DNA of 64,000 nucleotides, taken from contig OU342630.1 in NCBI GenBank assembly GCA_910589415.1, forward strand, positions 93,244,186 through 93,308,185, given 5' to 3'. Of this stretch, positions 1-12,619 are shown piece after piece. Source of the stretch: Malachius bipustulatus (taxonomy: Eukaryota > Arthropoda > Insecta > Coleoptera > Melyridae). How positions within the stretch are numbered: position 1 is the first letter of the stretch; every line of letters starts with the position of its first letter. Position numbers and translations under genes: made by a program. Below the pieces are notes generated by a model. The model was given only the letters and a program-made list of their open reading frames with translations. It was not told the origin of the DNA and did not search any database.

Positions 1-3000
1 TCTCAGAATTGGTCCAATAAACGGGATCGCGGGTCGCATAGTTTCCGGACATGGCAAATAATTATAACAGGTACTAATAACAAATAATGCTAAGCCATTT
101 AAAGAAGATAAACTACCTATACAACAATCAACAAAACTACCTATACAACAATCAACACATCAGGGTGTTGAAAAGCTCATGGAAATCTTTAAGATAATTT
201 CAAATTCCAATTTCACGTGCACCAATCAAAATATTATGAAATTTAAATATAAAACGACATTTTAAAAACATATAAAAAATTTTAGCAATAGTTTTTCAAT
301 GATTTTGTACTTTGATTTTCTATGGTTTTTGGCTTTGCTTTTGGAATGACAGTTCCAATATTATCACTAAAATTTGACTTATTAGTTTGCCATGAATTTT
401 ATTACGCACCTAATATATGTTAAAGAAATTATTGATTTATGGAATCTATATAGAATCAATACAGGTGCTCACCTAAAAAGTGAAATACTTATCATAGAAG
501 TCAAACTGAAATAATATACAGTCAGTATGTTTAAAAACCTTAAGCAATACAGGAAATTTAGCTCAAAAAGCGGTGACAAAATTAAGCGCCATCTAGTGTT
601 TCGGGGCGGACCTAACGACGATTTAAAGAATTACTTTCCTTTACTTCACTGTAATAATAAAATGAAACTACTGTCAAAATTACTTCAGCGGGATTGTGTA
701 AATTGATATCTAATAAGAAATCCGCCAATTCCCATTCTAATTTTGGTGCTATAGGTCCTCCCCGAACCAAAAGTTGTCGTTGTCTCAGTGTCGTCGACCA
801 AATGCATAATTATACAGGGTGTTTACTGTGAGGTTGGCCAAACTTACCTACTTAATGAAATTGAGAGTTTGAACATTAGTTTCATTTTAGTTATTCAAGT
901 TATTCAAAAATATTTAAAAGTTTTTAAAAATTTATTAAAAAAGTTTAAATTTTAAACTTTCATTTTATTAGGAAACATTATTTATTTTCGACCATGATTC
1001 TTGGAAACAAAAGTTCAAACTCAGTTTCCCTTGTTGAATAATATTCTCTTTTTTGCCTCGTGACTAGGTGGCTTGCCTGCATAGACCTTTAATTACTTTT
1101 CTGAAGGGCAATCGGCGGCACGCTTGTATAGTTTTTGCCTTATTAAGTGGCCGACGCACTTTGCATTGCATGTCAATGGTACATTTAACCGGGCGTCATA
1201 AATTTGTCTTGTTGCAATTTATCATGAATTTCCTATAATTACTGCTGCATAATGAATGGTGATATAAACAAAAGAAATGAATGGTTCATAACAAGGAATG
1301 TTAGGAAAACTGACGGAAATAACTTAGTAATTGGGAAAAGAAAATTACCTTTCCTAATAGGGAGTCATAAATAATGTAAATGAAAGTAAACATACGTATA
1401 TATACATATTGTAATAATCTTTAGAGAGGGGGATTAAAAGTAAGTGTCTACCTACTGAAAGATAATATTTTTTTATACAAAATCATTAGGCCCGACCCTA
1501 TTATTAAGCTCGAAAATCGTTACAAAAAATACTAGCTTTTGTCTTCTTTACATGATGATAATCTTCCATTTTCTATTAAGAACATAATACACTTCTGTTT
1601 CTAAAACTAAGTATTTCTAAAAACTGGCTTTACTGAACCACAATTGTTAAAACTTATAAAAAAAAGTTGAAAACTGTGATTCTAGTGTTTGATTTAGAAT
1701 AATTTTAATTTGATTTAGAATTAGTCAGACGTGCAAAATTCCACCTTTTTTAAGACTATCCATCTGCCTTATTTAATCCCGGTTGTATTATTTATTGGAA
1801 AAAAAAAACATTTCTGTTATGCCATAATTTTAACACTTAAAGCGCAATTCGAAGGTAATATCAAAATTCATGAGACATTTGGTTTAGAAAATTAAAAACT
1901 GGAATTACCACACAATCGAGAAAAGAAAAGTCTTCCAATGTAATTTAATAACTCAGTTATGGAATTTCATTGTGGTGGTGTTCTCATTGTAGTCCGAGTC
2001 ACAGAGGAAAATCGTTTTCCAATTCAGTTATTGTCCGGTAAACATGTTACTGGCGGACTTCTATAAAAATCATTCCCGTAACCTTATCAGGGTGATAAAA
2101 AGCCTCTCTGGGCTGGCAGTGTATTAGGTGGGACAAATGGCACTATTAAATTAGTGATTTGTCCGACCTCTTATAGATGTCGCTGATTGCATTTCCTTCC
2201 TTGGTTTTATGATCTGACCGCTAAAGGTTGTAGATTGAGAATCGCTGCAGCCGAGATAGGAGATTCCGAGGATGATGCCGGAAATTTATTTTCATTCTTC
2301 CGGTAATAATGTGCTTTTCATACAATGTAAAATTTTCGATGACTATAGTGTAACGTTATTATAACATTCTACTTGCCTCATAGGGTGGGTACAGCATGAT
2401 TTTTAACTCACCAAATTTTCATATTTTCTTGAAATCAATATAATTTAAAATAACGTGCTCCAAAAGTGCTCCAAAACAAAGGTGCTACAAAAAAAAAGGT
2501 GCCCCATAAACATTAGTCTCAAAAGTACAAAGTTAATAAAAACCGCGTGTTTTGATAATGTTTTAAATAATTTGATTTTAATCAAGCTACCCATGATGTT
2601 TAGTAGCAGCCAATAGTATCAATAACTAAATCAGAATCTATATCCAAGAATAAAATAATTGTTATTGGTTTTAGTCGCTTCCCTACACGATTGTCTACAA
2701 ATTATAAATTTTATAGCTAGATTTCTAATTTATACTTTAATGTACCTACCTATCTAGTTTAATTACAAATGAATATCGTGTAGAAGAATTAAAATATTCA
2801 ATAATTTACTGCCAATGCGAAAATTAATTTTTTAATTTTAATAATAATTTTTTCAAAATACCTACCTAGTTAACTTTCAGAACATTTAACAAGGCATTTT
2901 ATTCTACTCAGGAAATTACGCTACTTTCTTCATTTGAAAGTTTCTCTAGCCTCATGAAAGCATGGATAGTAATATTCCCTATAACGAGTGGAGAATGATG

Positions 3001-3229
3001 GGTATTAATTACCTACGTATACGAAACTTTCAAGGAACGTCTAAGGGAATAATGATAATTCTATACGAGATAAATACGTTATTTTCTCTGCGACTTTATG
3101 CGAAAATCATCATATAGCTTTAAAATTGCAATATATTATTTAATAACACATCAACATCACTTTATTAGGACACGTCCGACTACTTACGCTTATTGGTAAT
3201 AGAACTAATAGATACTGTTTACGGCAACC
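1..3229. other. AT-rich stretch without a recognisable gene
   Basis: No open frame of note, no tRNA and no transposon end is seen on either strand. The block 2040-2290 is less AT-rich and more complex than its surroundings (it includes AACCTTATCAGGGTGATAAA and a segment rich in CCGAGATAGGAGATTCC), which is what a conserved non-coding element can look like, but nothing identifies it. A short TACAGGGTGT motif at about 813-822 is shared with several repeats further along the window. Confidence 0.5.
111..158. repeat. 24-bp tandem duplication, two copies
   Basis: The unit AACTACCTATACAACAATCA plus four further bases (111-134) is repeated immediately at 135-158 with only a last-base difference. 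It is a simple local duplication with no sign of function. Confidence 0.9.
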
Positions 3230-3345
3230 TACCAAGTCGTGCAAGACGTTCAGTCCAGACTCGCTCTGGCTGCATGCATGCTGTCTGCTCTGCTCAACTC
3301 GCCGCGTTACGCGCCCGGTGTGTACGCAGTGAATAAAAAAAACTT
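3230..3345 (+). promoter_or_regulatory. GC-rich promoter-like block (tentative)
   Basis: This segment stands out from its AT-rich surroundings by a run of C/G-rich sequence with several CpGs, ending in CGCCGCGTTACGCGCCCGG. It contains TTCAGTCC at about 3249-3256, a match to the arthropod initiator TCAGT. No TATA box or downstream promoter element at the expected distance was found. An ATG at 3374 with purine at -3 and G at +4 follows, giving MDWDGATSFAF and then an AAGGT that could be a poor splice donor. This could be a transcription start with a first exon, or simply a GC-richer island. Confidence 0.2.
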
Positions 3346-3411
3346 GCAGTACCTAAGTTAAAACAAGACAGTAATGGATTGGGATGGTGCTACTTCGTTC
3401 GCTTTTCGAAG

Positions 3412-6009
3412 GTGTTCATGTCTTCTGTATTCGTATTTTTTTTGTTCATGAGTTTTTATCTCTCATCAGTTGTAATTGGCTCGCACTCGTGATTTTTCGT
3501 TTATTAGTCCACAGGCTGAGTTGTGATTGGCTTCTATGCATGAATGTGCGTCTATTACCTCACAGAATATTATGGAATGTTGTATGTCATTATTGAACTA
3601 TATTCAGTAGTCGTAGAGTTTAACAATTATTTGCGAGATTCCTGTAAAGAACGCGTCAAAAACTCACCCCAAAGTCATATTACGGTATACATACGAGTAT
3701 GTTTCATTTAATTTATGTCCATTTTTGGTGTTTCAGTTTTCGTCTACTTAGAAAAAATAATTAATGATCATCCAGTAGAATAAAAAGTTCATTTGATTTG
3801 AAAACTTGCCCCCATATTTAACGTCCTTTAAGCGATAAGAATTTTCTTCAAAAGTTTATACCATTTATTACGTGAATTCTCTATTCAGTATTCATGCAGT
3901 ATTTGAAATTCGGGAAATTCCTACACATAAGTAGGTACTCGTAGTAGATAATAGCAATTCGACCCAGAAAAATATTAATTAAATGAAAAAAAGGAAAAAA
4001 TTAAACGAAGGAAATTAATCAACACCACTTTTCACTCGAGCTTTTCACTTTACTTCTAAAAACACCAAAGATGATAACGCGTCCCAACTGCACAAGACAT
4101 TTTCTATTGTATTAGTTTTCCTTACAAGGATGTTTTTTCCCTTTTAGTAACCAATTATTCTCTAAAGTGCACTCAATTCATCTAGACACGTGAGCATGTT
4201 TGCAAAACTATTCATGAAAGAGATTTGCATACCTTGAATGTTGAAACGCCGATTAGATTCGCGTCCACAGGGGTTTAGAAGAAGTTGCCGGATACGGTCG
4301 ACGACGAAAGTCTAATAGAAGCCGGTTGTGTGTCACATTGTATAGATTTTTTCATCGTGGTACGTTTGTTCTACGTGACGTTGCAATGTCAAGATGTCCC
4401 AAAGCGAGCCGTCATTAATCTTGCAGCATGCTCACGGAGCCAACGTTGATCCTGTAATCTGTGTCTCTCAGGATTTATCTTTCTTTGTCTGAACGTCTGT
4501 CGCCCGTCTATCGGGTTGCTCACCAACAGACGGACGTGATACTTTCCGGTCGATGACTTGCTAAATAAATAACATATCTCAAGTACCAGACTTTCAGACT
4601 TATCAATAATGCAATTGAAATACTACACCGATATGCTTTCTGCGGTGAGGCTCATTTTGCCTGTCCGAGAAGTAAGAAGTAAGTGTATTCATGTCCCAAG
4701 CTCCATTTCGATCCTTATCGAACATCGCAAAACTATCGAGTACTGGAAAGTAGCTGTCCAACAATCGGGCGCTGCTTCAAGATTCCGAGGACAACAGGAG
4801 GCGACACATCCATTATGGAAAGAGAATCCGAGTTATCCGGAAGAAAATGATCAATCACGTTGCCTTGCTACTTCAGGGTACTGAAAAATGCAAACAAAAT
4901 GCATTGCTCTGTGAGCAAGTATATCAGATAAACTTTTAGACGTTTACTGAATGTGTAATCATGCAAGAAGATAACGAAAAGTAGGTAGATGCTGCAGTAA
5001 GATGAATGAAATATTCTCACGAGATCCAAATTCACTAGAGATGTTGAAAAATATTTAGGAAAAAGAATTATTCTCTAAACTGCCATAAATTTTCTCTTAA
5101 AAGAAACTCTTGAAGAAAATGTAGGTACCTATAAACATGTAAGTAAAAGTGGATGGGTACGGTCTCGTAGAATTATACATAAATTATTATTGTATCGAAT
5201 ATGATGACAAAAGATATGGTAATAATCTATATACCTACTTATAAAATATATAGGTAAACCGAAAATAAAAGGAAAGATGGTATTACAAAATAATGGAGAT
5301 GGATGGAGAACCTGTCACATTTTATTTTTCTATTTCCCTTCCCGTGCGCCGCCAAAACTAGCATCTTATCGATATTGATAATCTGGCCAGAAGCGGCAAT
5401 CTATGATACAGGGATGAGTAAGATATCTGACAGAATCCCTTAGAAAAGTAATAAATTAACGTGTGATGTAGAGTGAAGGGAGAAGTATTAAAGCAGGCAA
5501 TAGGTTTGGGAAATCGCTATGGGAAGTGCTCAAGAAACTAAAGATATAGAGTAAAAGGAAAACATTGTTGCCAGGTAGTGCAAATTGATATTTCAGAGAC
5601 AAATTTCTGATTATGTGTTTTCTTACTCTGCGCCTCCGTATAACCCTATAAAATGATCCATCACCTTTTTTAACCAACCATCCACGTCGTCCTTCCAATT
5701 TTAGCATTTTTTTTATCAACATTTTCAACAAACGGGTAGCCCTTCATAAACGTCTTCCCTTAAATATTTAAAAATCCTCACCGACGTTCTAACCCATAAC
5801 TTTGGTTGTTTCTTTCGTAGAGTCGATAACGTCTACAAAACCTTAAGTACCTATATATTACTAATCGCATTTTTACGTTTTCTCAGTCGTTACGATTCTT
5901 AACCTCCTAAATCTAGGAAAATCAGGACTGGGAATAAAGACCAGCTATAAACAATAATTTTGTGTAAAAACTTTCTTTCATTTAATATGTGTTACAGGTA
6001 GTCTTTGAT
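3412..6009. other. Stretch without a supported gene
   Basis: The block 4230-4560 is richer in CpG and complex sequence than its flanks and may be regulatory. A 91-codon frame at 4609-4884 (+) starts with ATG but resembles nothing I know and contains two GTAAG donor-like sites, so it is more likely chance. The frame at 5456-5731 on the minus strand is AT-driven. No transposon ends were seen. Confidence 0.4.
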
Positions 6010-6036
6010 TTTTTTATTTACTAACTATAATTCATG

Positions 6037-6128
6037 GCCGAAATAAAGCGCAGTAACTGAACTTACGAAAAAGAGAATTTCGGAGAAACGGCAAGCTAGT
6101 AATGTTAGTTACTGCACGTTATTTTGGC
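6037..6128. repeat. Short inverted repeat (hairpin)
   Basis: The left arm starting GCCGAAATAAAGCGCAGTAA pairs with the reverse complement of the right arm (GCCAAAATAACGTGCAGTAA), giving arms of about 26 bp around a loop of about 40 bases. It could be a small MITE; weak similarity continues a little outwards. The loop is too long for a typical animal microRNA precursor. Confidence 0.6.
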
Positions 6129-6564
6129 TCTAAGGTATAAAAAACAATAATATTTGACAAACCGTAAGTAATTACACCAACGTCCCCATGAATATTTTGA
6201 AAATGAAATATAATTATTAAGCATAACATTTTTCTTTTTAGTTTTGCTATTCGGAAGCTCTCAAAATCTGTACTTTTATTGGAAAAGCATTTTCAAATTG
6301 TTTTTGTCAAAATTTTATTCAAAATTTAAAGCAAAATGTAGGTTTTTCAAGTATGGCAACATTGCACATTGAATTTTCAGAAAAGAAAATACAGTCTGCA
6401 ATTTCTTTTTTCTTGCTATTCTATATGGTTGAAAAATTACAATCAATTTAAAAATTGTGAAAAACTTATCGATTATTATTAACACAAAACAACATTATAC
6501 GTTACACATAAAATTCATTACCTGATTATTTCAAAAAATAAATAAATGAATAATTTAATTTCAG

Positions 6565-6659
6565 ATCGCGATGAGAGCCAACTTTCTGAATATGGATACC
6601 AATATGATAATTATGGATACCTGACAAAATCGAAATACATCCGTCGCAGCAACTGGTAA
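6565..6659 (+). CDS. Possible small coding exon, tyrosine-rich
   Basis: A good acceptor (TTTAATTTCAG) is followed by a segment open in only one of three frames. In that frame it reads RDESQLSEYGYQY, then DNYGYLTKSKYIRRSNW, about 30 residues, rich in Tyr and charged residues. The end can be read two ways: as an internal exon ending at 6655 with a fine donor (CTG then GTAAGA), or as a terminal exon ending with TGG TAA at 6657-6659. The other two frames have stops. I do not recognise the protein; a tyrosine-rich secreted or cuticle-like peptide is only a guess. No neighbouring exon was found, so this stays tentative. Confidence 0.25.
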
Positions 6660-7225
6660 GATTATGGCTAGACTGAAAACTGGTCATATGACACGATTAC
6701 CGTCAGTTTTGTGTTCTATTAAAAAAATCTGTGCCAGTATGCAACATTGAATGACGAGAAGCAAGATATAGTCACTCCTTCTAGAATCATTGAAACTGGG
6801 CTTTACTTGTTTGAATGCAGATTTAATTTCACCTCCTGCACAACCATGTTTTATTTTATCATGATTCATGTCATCCCATACAGTCCTATCTAGGATTCCC
6901 AGTATAGTATGTACAGTACAGTATGTAGCGGTAATACATATATTACCGCTATAGGATATAACTTCACGTATTTCCATATAAAAGCAAAATTCCAGCAACC
7001 TGCAGACAATCTTTTGAAAAAATTATTTTACAAATTTCCTGTGCCCTCTGCTGGTTTAACGCTAAAAGTAGACACGACAGGAACAGTACCCTTCAAGTTA
7101 TGCGCAGTGAATATGTAGGTATACATCAAACAAGCACTTGTAATGTAAAAATAAATTATTTACTGGTATAATCGTGCTTTTTTATAGTCAACTACTATTT
7201 ACAAGTGAGGCACTATATTTAATAG
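6660..7225. other. Stretch without a supported gene
   Basis: Two overlapping frames on opposite strands (6684-6998 minus, 6909-7118 plus) have no recognisable motifs and look like chance. No repeats were identified. Confidence 0.4.
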
Positions 7226-7307
7226 TGGCGGTTTATAGTACTGTATGCTACGGTGTTGTCTGGCAACATGCAGGGATGGAGGCGGTATGGGTTTGCGCTT
7301 AGCAAAG
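7226..7307 (+). CDS. Possible small exon with strong splice donor
   Basis: An AATAG acceptor-like site is followed by an open frame through 7307, where AAAG is followed by GTAAGTG, a near-perfect donor. The frame includes an ATG at 7268 with A at -3 (MQGWRRYGFALSK). Just upstream of the ATG, GTTGTCTGGCAAC (about 7254-7266) matches the RFX X-box with one mismatch, a motif of ciliary gene promoters. The segment may be a first coding exon under an X-box promoter, an internal exon, or chance. No partner exon was recognised. Confidence 0.15.
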
Positions 7308-7309
7308 GT

Positions 7310-8680
7310 AAGTGAAATGAACGACGACTACCGAACCGCAGATATTAAACCGTAAACCCAGGCACATGCCAAATAAAGTACACTTAATGTTCTCGGGCGT
7401 CCGAGGCGGACCTCTTCATTCCAATCTCCCAACCAACCGACGCCTCCAATGCAACGCTTGGGAAGGAAGTTTCCCAGTCATGCCACGTTTATACCAGCCA
7501 ACACTGAACCTGCTAGTACTTCAGATCAAGGAACTCTACCGTTTAGATTATCTAGGAGCAATGGCTTATCTATTGAAGTAACTTCGTAAAGTTTAAAAAT
7601 TCTAACGTAGTATGGTGTTGATCGGTGAATATCAAAGTAAATAGATCATATAGGTATGTAGATACGTACTAAGGCTTTCATGTTTATGTCTCAATGAAAA
7701 GATAATAAATAAATCAAAATACTACTAGCAGATAATACTGTTTGGGTGTATATTTCGGTAAAAAAGTTACTGAGGTGATTCCATTTAATGTGAAACATTA
7801 ATGGATGCTAAAAAAAAATAAAGCAGTGGCGTCAAAATTCGGGGGTACACAAGTTTACCCCATATCTACCGTACAGTCCCTGGTTCAAGTCACAGACAGG
7901 TAATTATTATTGTGTTATACTAGACTAATTAACAGAAAAACAACACAAAAGATCATAGAAAAATATTAAGCAGTTTTGGAGTTATACAAAAAACCCACAA
8001 TTTTGTTGGATTATTGAAAACCCTATAACTTCGTTAATACTCGATTTAGAGGTTCATCAAGACTTTTTTATTTGAAAATCAAGTGAATATTCTACCTTAG
8101 AAGTTTGTCCTCTTTATTCTGGGACATTCTTTATTATATTCCTCGCATCTGCGATTCTACCCCCACTCTACCCACGAATAATATTGACGTTTACGCTTAT
8201 GTTTGTGCGAAATTTTTACCTATTTTTCAGTATTTAAATAAAAAACGAAGAAGAGAAAGGAAAGAAGGAAAGAAGAAAAAAAGGAAATTTTATAGCTGAA
8301 CACTTCTACTTCCATATCCGTTCGATAAATTCGAAACGGACGACATCCAGAGCATCCATCCTCGCTGTAAAATATTGTATGAAGAACTTCTGATTATGTA
8401 ATTATGAGGAAACTTATTATCCGGCAGCGTTTGGGTTCACAGGAATCACTCTATGCATAGGATTAATTCAGATTGACGCATCAGTTTTTCTTTTATAAGC
8501 AAAAAAAAAGCGTTTTCTTGCACTAAATGGTCAAAAAAAGGTAAACTCGAGTAGCAAACGGTGCAGTTAGGATCTGGGGGCTATTCCGCGTGTAATCTAC
8601 TGTAAAGATTTAAAAAAAATCATTAGTGTTGTTAATCATCAATCAGTAAATATTTGGTTCATACCACATTTTAGGTATAA
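7310..8680. other. Stretch without a supported gene
   Basis: A 71-codon frame at 7366-7581 (+) starts with ATG but shows no family motif. The end of the 8105-8299 frame is a purine-rich low-complexity tail. Nothing else was seen. Confidence 0.4.
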
Positions 8681-8682
8681 TA

Positions 8683-9298
8683 CACTGTGTCCAACATAGG
8701 TAAAAACGAACAGCATGGGGATCTCGGAAACCGTGTTGAGAGACAGAGTCGGGTAAATGGGGAGAAAGTTGGGTAACCAGAAGGACAATGCAACAGAAAA
8801 AAGGTTCTTCAAAAAAGTTTTTTTATTTTCGAATTATTAAAAAAAAAAAAATTCAATTTTAGTTTTTCTTATTTAATGACGTTATATTATTGAAGAGTAG
8901 GGAAATTTAAAGCCACATTTTCATTGCAGTTATTGACCAGCTTTATTTTAGCGACGTCGTTTCTTTTATCTGTCGATTCATATTTGCAGGGCCGGACTGA
9001 ACTTCGATTTTTTGAATACAAACCTGGAATTAAAATTGAAATAAAAGTTGATCAAAAACTGCGATAATTTTGAAAATTTCAGTTTATCCAAATCTTCAAT
9101 AATAACGTCAATAAATAAGAAAAACTAAAAATGAAAAGTTAGTTTTTTTTTTAAATAATACGAAAATCAAAAATAATTTTTAAAATCTCTTTCTTCCATT
9201 GCATTGTCCTTCTGGTTACCCTTATCTGGTTCTTTTTCCCTATTTAACCGACCCTGTATCTCCCACGGTTTCGTAAATCCTTATCTGGGACACAGTGT
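8683..9298. mobile_element. Foldback MITE with TA target duplication
   Basis: The element starts CACTGTGTCC and ends GGACACAGTG, and both ends are flanked by TA (8681-8682 and 9299-9300), as expected for the Tc1/mariner superfamily. The inverted repeats are long, about 200 bp each (roughly 8683-8905 and 9088-9298), with shared segments such as GGTAACCAGAAGGACAATGC, GACAGAGTCGG/GATACAGGGTCGG and TTTTTCTTATTTA(A)TGACGTTA. The centre of about 180 bp has no coding capacity. No transposase is encoded, so it would need one in trans. Arms have diverged by substitutions and small indels, so it is not recent. Confidence 0.85.
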
Positions 9299-11209
9299 AT
9301 AAAAATCCATATAATGTTCTTATTATTATTATTATTCTTATTAAATCTATAAAAATCTTCTCCAGTGTTAAAATGAAGGATGGGCTTCAATGGCGACATA
9401 CGCGGACGACCTGAATATGACATAGACACAAAGGATGCATGTAAAAGAGCTGAAACACAGTGCGGGAGCCCATGATAAAAATTCTCAGATGGATGAACGA
9501 GCACGACTTGGAAATTTTGAGGTTGAAGGAGCAACCGTGGAATAAGACTGGAAGATCATTTGGTTCTTGGGTGAGTAACCAATGTATAACCATTGGTAAA
9601 GCAGAGGCGGGAGATTCGCACATATTCCTTCATTAGGAGAGAGTCAGTAAAAGATGGACATGCACAAAACTAAAATCTCAAAACTCTGTATTCAGAATTA
9701 TTTAATAAATCGTAAAAATTATTAAAGAAGTAGCAGGTAAGCAAATAATGTTTAAGTTGTATCTCATCAAATCAGAACTAGTTAAAGATAGAGAATTTAT
9801 TAAACCACTTATGTAGTCTGTGTAACTTAATCTAGTAGAAGCGGCAATAAAAGTGGAAGTTTTATACTTCATAGCCAACTTAAATTACGAAACTTCATCC
9901 TGGACGCTCGCTAATTCTATTTCCCGGCAAATGGAAAGCCAGTCAACTTCGATCAGTACCGTAATGAAAACGAGAGCGTTCCCCCGATGCGATAGTATAA
10001 TTCAAGAATGTACATGAAGCAAGAGAAAAGAAACTCAAGAGTAGAAACAACGGGAGGGAGTAATTTAAATAAACGAACATTTGAACCTGCCATTAATACC
10101 TGCGCTTTCAATTGGATCTCATAGTATGGTTAAGGGTAGATTTAAAACGATAGCCGAGATTTCCCATTGTTATAAATTGTTCCATTATACGTGGGATTGG
10201 TATTGAAGGCGATCGTGAATGGCCTTATTGAAATGGCTGAGATATGCAAAGTGGAAAGGAAGGATGGAGGTTCACCCGTGGTCCCTCTTGCTCTTCTTCT
10301 TATGTCGTCGGCAACGGTAGATATGCTTAGAGTTCTGGATTCCGGATGTTGCCATACTTATTTCTCAGGTAGACTTACTTAAGCTAAGCAAGCTTTCAAA
10401 AAATGATATATTCCAATATTGATTGATTTTGTCTACAAGCTGTTGCACAAACTCTATATTGTCTAATTCTCTTTTAAAATTTGACTTAAGAAGTGATCGG
10501 TGATTAGCGTGAGTTAGGCCAAACTTGGCAATAATGTTTAGCGATATTTAAATATTTTCATAACATTTATAACAAATGACTTGCATATCATAGCAAAGTA
10601 CTTTTTGGTGGTATAGTAGTAGTAGTAGTAGTAGTATATAGGTACCTGGTAACTACTTCTATTGTAGACGTCGCAAGGACGTGAAAGGGAAAACCATTTT
10701 CACACTGCTGGTCTGGCAGGAACAAGGTATTATTTACTGTAAAGCAAGAAAACCAGAAGATAGCATGTATTCGGATTCGGATGGGTAAGTATATGGGCCG
10801 TAATATGGTAGGTGTTACATACTTCGGACGACTCGAACAAGGTTCGCGATTTACCTGCACAAAAGTTATTAAGTTCGTTGGATGGACCTTCGTTTAACTT
10901 TCTGCTTCTTTCTACAAATAATGACAGCTTAGATATTCAACGTTATTTTTAAAGACGAAAATTAAACTATTCACTTAAACTAATTTAAAATTTCAAAGTC
11001 ATTTAAACTCCACCCGTGAAAACTATCTTTAGCCGATTTTCTCGGACAATGCAAAAATATAATGGGTGTCCTCATTAAGACACGCAACGACGTATAAGTG
11101 TCAAATGCCGGTATATGCGGAAGTTCCAGCCATCTTGAAAATATTTCTATTGAATACCCTAAACTGATCAGTCTGTATAATTAAAGATAAGATATTTAGA
11201 GAAAGCAAT
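9299..11209. other. Stretch without a supported gene; simple repeats
   Basis: A TTA microsatellite lies at about 9318-9342 and a TAG microsatellite at about 10613-10636. The minus-strand frames over 9244-9623 run into the end of the MITE and look accidental. At 10642-10785 (+) a frame of about 48 codons ends near GGTAAGT, a donor-like site, but the residues are not recognisable. Nothing firmer was seen. Confidence 0.4.
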
Positions 11210-11405
11210 TTGGCAATCGCGCTTGTTCAGATCCAGGATTCCGATGCGATGATGAGTTTGGAGTTGGCGAGGGTCGTCCCTTGCTTTGTTCAGACAAAGG
11301 CGAGAATCAGTTTCAGCACTTTCGCCTTTCAACACGGAGTCTGGAGTCGTCCTGTAGTCGAAACGTGGCGTCGACTAAAGATGTTCATAATAACATCTAT
11401 ATTAG

Positions 11406-11493
11406 ACGGAGGTGGCCATCACATGGTGGAGGCGGCGGCGTTACGACCCCAGGTGATGTGCAGCAGACGCCGCCGGACACGCCAGTTACGTGA
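11406..11493 (+). CDS. Possible terminal exon, Gly/Pro-rich
   Basis: This segment is clearly GC-richer than its surroundings. After TCTATATTAG, a possible acceptor, one frame reads RRWPSHGGGGG, then VTTPGDVQQTPPDTPVT and a TGA at 11491-11493. Poly-glycine followed by TP-rich sequence is common in insect transcription factors and other regulators, but there is no domain to name a family. An internal CAG followed by GTGATG could also serve as a donor. A TTG-started frame overlaps in another register (11210-11617) and has no ATG start. The GC-rich block 11210-11520 might instead be regulatory. Confidence 0.12.
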
Positions 11494-11649
11494 CTCATCT
11501 CCAAATGGACCTGATTCGGTTAACATTACATACATAACGAACCGGCAAACATCGAGATCTTCCACCACAATGCCTCCGAGAATGGTTAGAATAGCGAGAA
11601 AAAAATTAATCAAATAGAATAACATTTGCGCCGGTTGAATAATAAATCC

Positions 11650-12619
11650 TTGCAAAAAGTGGTGTACTTACCTTGATAGTTCTACTTCTTTTAACATTTA
11701 CATTAATATTACAATTATTATTGATAATAAGTAACAGATGTTACTACTGAACTACACGTTTCATAAAAAAATAATGCTTTTATATAAAAATATTAAAAAT
11801 TAATTATAACAATGCATAATTCATAAAAGGGAAACTAAATAATTATTTTTTAATATCCTACCGTTACAAGGTACCTCCGGAGAAATCCTGTGTAAATTTA
11901 TCACCATGACACACGGTAGCAGGCTTTGGGGGATTAAATACAGCTCATAAAAGCAGCAGCAAACCCTAAATATAACTTTTCAATAAGCACATTCAGTTGG
12001 TTTTTACTGCATTCCCAGAGGCGACGGACAATCATCCAGTCATTAAGTGGGGCTCATTTTAATGCAAATTGGTTCTAAAAATTTCATGCTGGGTAACTAT
12101 AATCGCGTGACAAATTTTTAGGGTCTATTATGTCTATCTACAATACCTACATAGGTATTTCAACAAGAAAATCAAACAATGAAGTTGACTAGAAAATGAT
12201 ACGGCGATTAGTGATCTACCAACTATTATTAGGTTTTTCCAATAATTATGTTAATTAATTTTTACATACTGTTACGGTAATGATTGCTTATGGTAGTTTT
12301 TTTTTTCAATAAATCATTGGCCACTCAAAAACAACTTTTCTTCAATCTATTTCCCTGAGCTTCTTGATGAGAATCTGCCAATTGTAAAAACGTCACTTCG
12401 ATATCTGCTACCTATCTCGAAATATAATAGTCCTGAGTAATATCATCTGTGATTTCATATTAGTCAGTCACGCACGACTGTTACAGCGGCTGTTGGCTTC
12501 AACATCCCTTAACTTCTCGATGCCTTTAATGACAATATATAGTTATTTCTAAATCACCAAGATGATAGATCTCCTTATTAAGATGCCGAATTTGTCAATT
12601 TAACATTTGTTAATTATTG
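11650..12619. other. AT-rich stretch, nothing recognised
   Basis: No ORF, RNA gene or transposon end was seen. On the minus strand, CAAG followed by GTAAGT at about 11669-11678 is a strong donor-like site after a short frame starting MLKEVELS, but an isolated donor is weak evidence. Confidence 0.4.

Noticed and set aside
7835..7850. hAT-like tip CAGTGGCGTC
   Set aside because: No inverted partner and no 8-bp duplication found nearby.
11210..11617. 135-codon plus frame
   Set aside because: Begins with TTG and has no supported start; the GC-rich part reads better as a protein in another frame.
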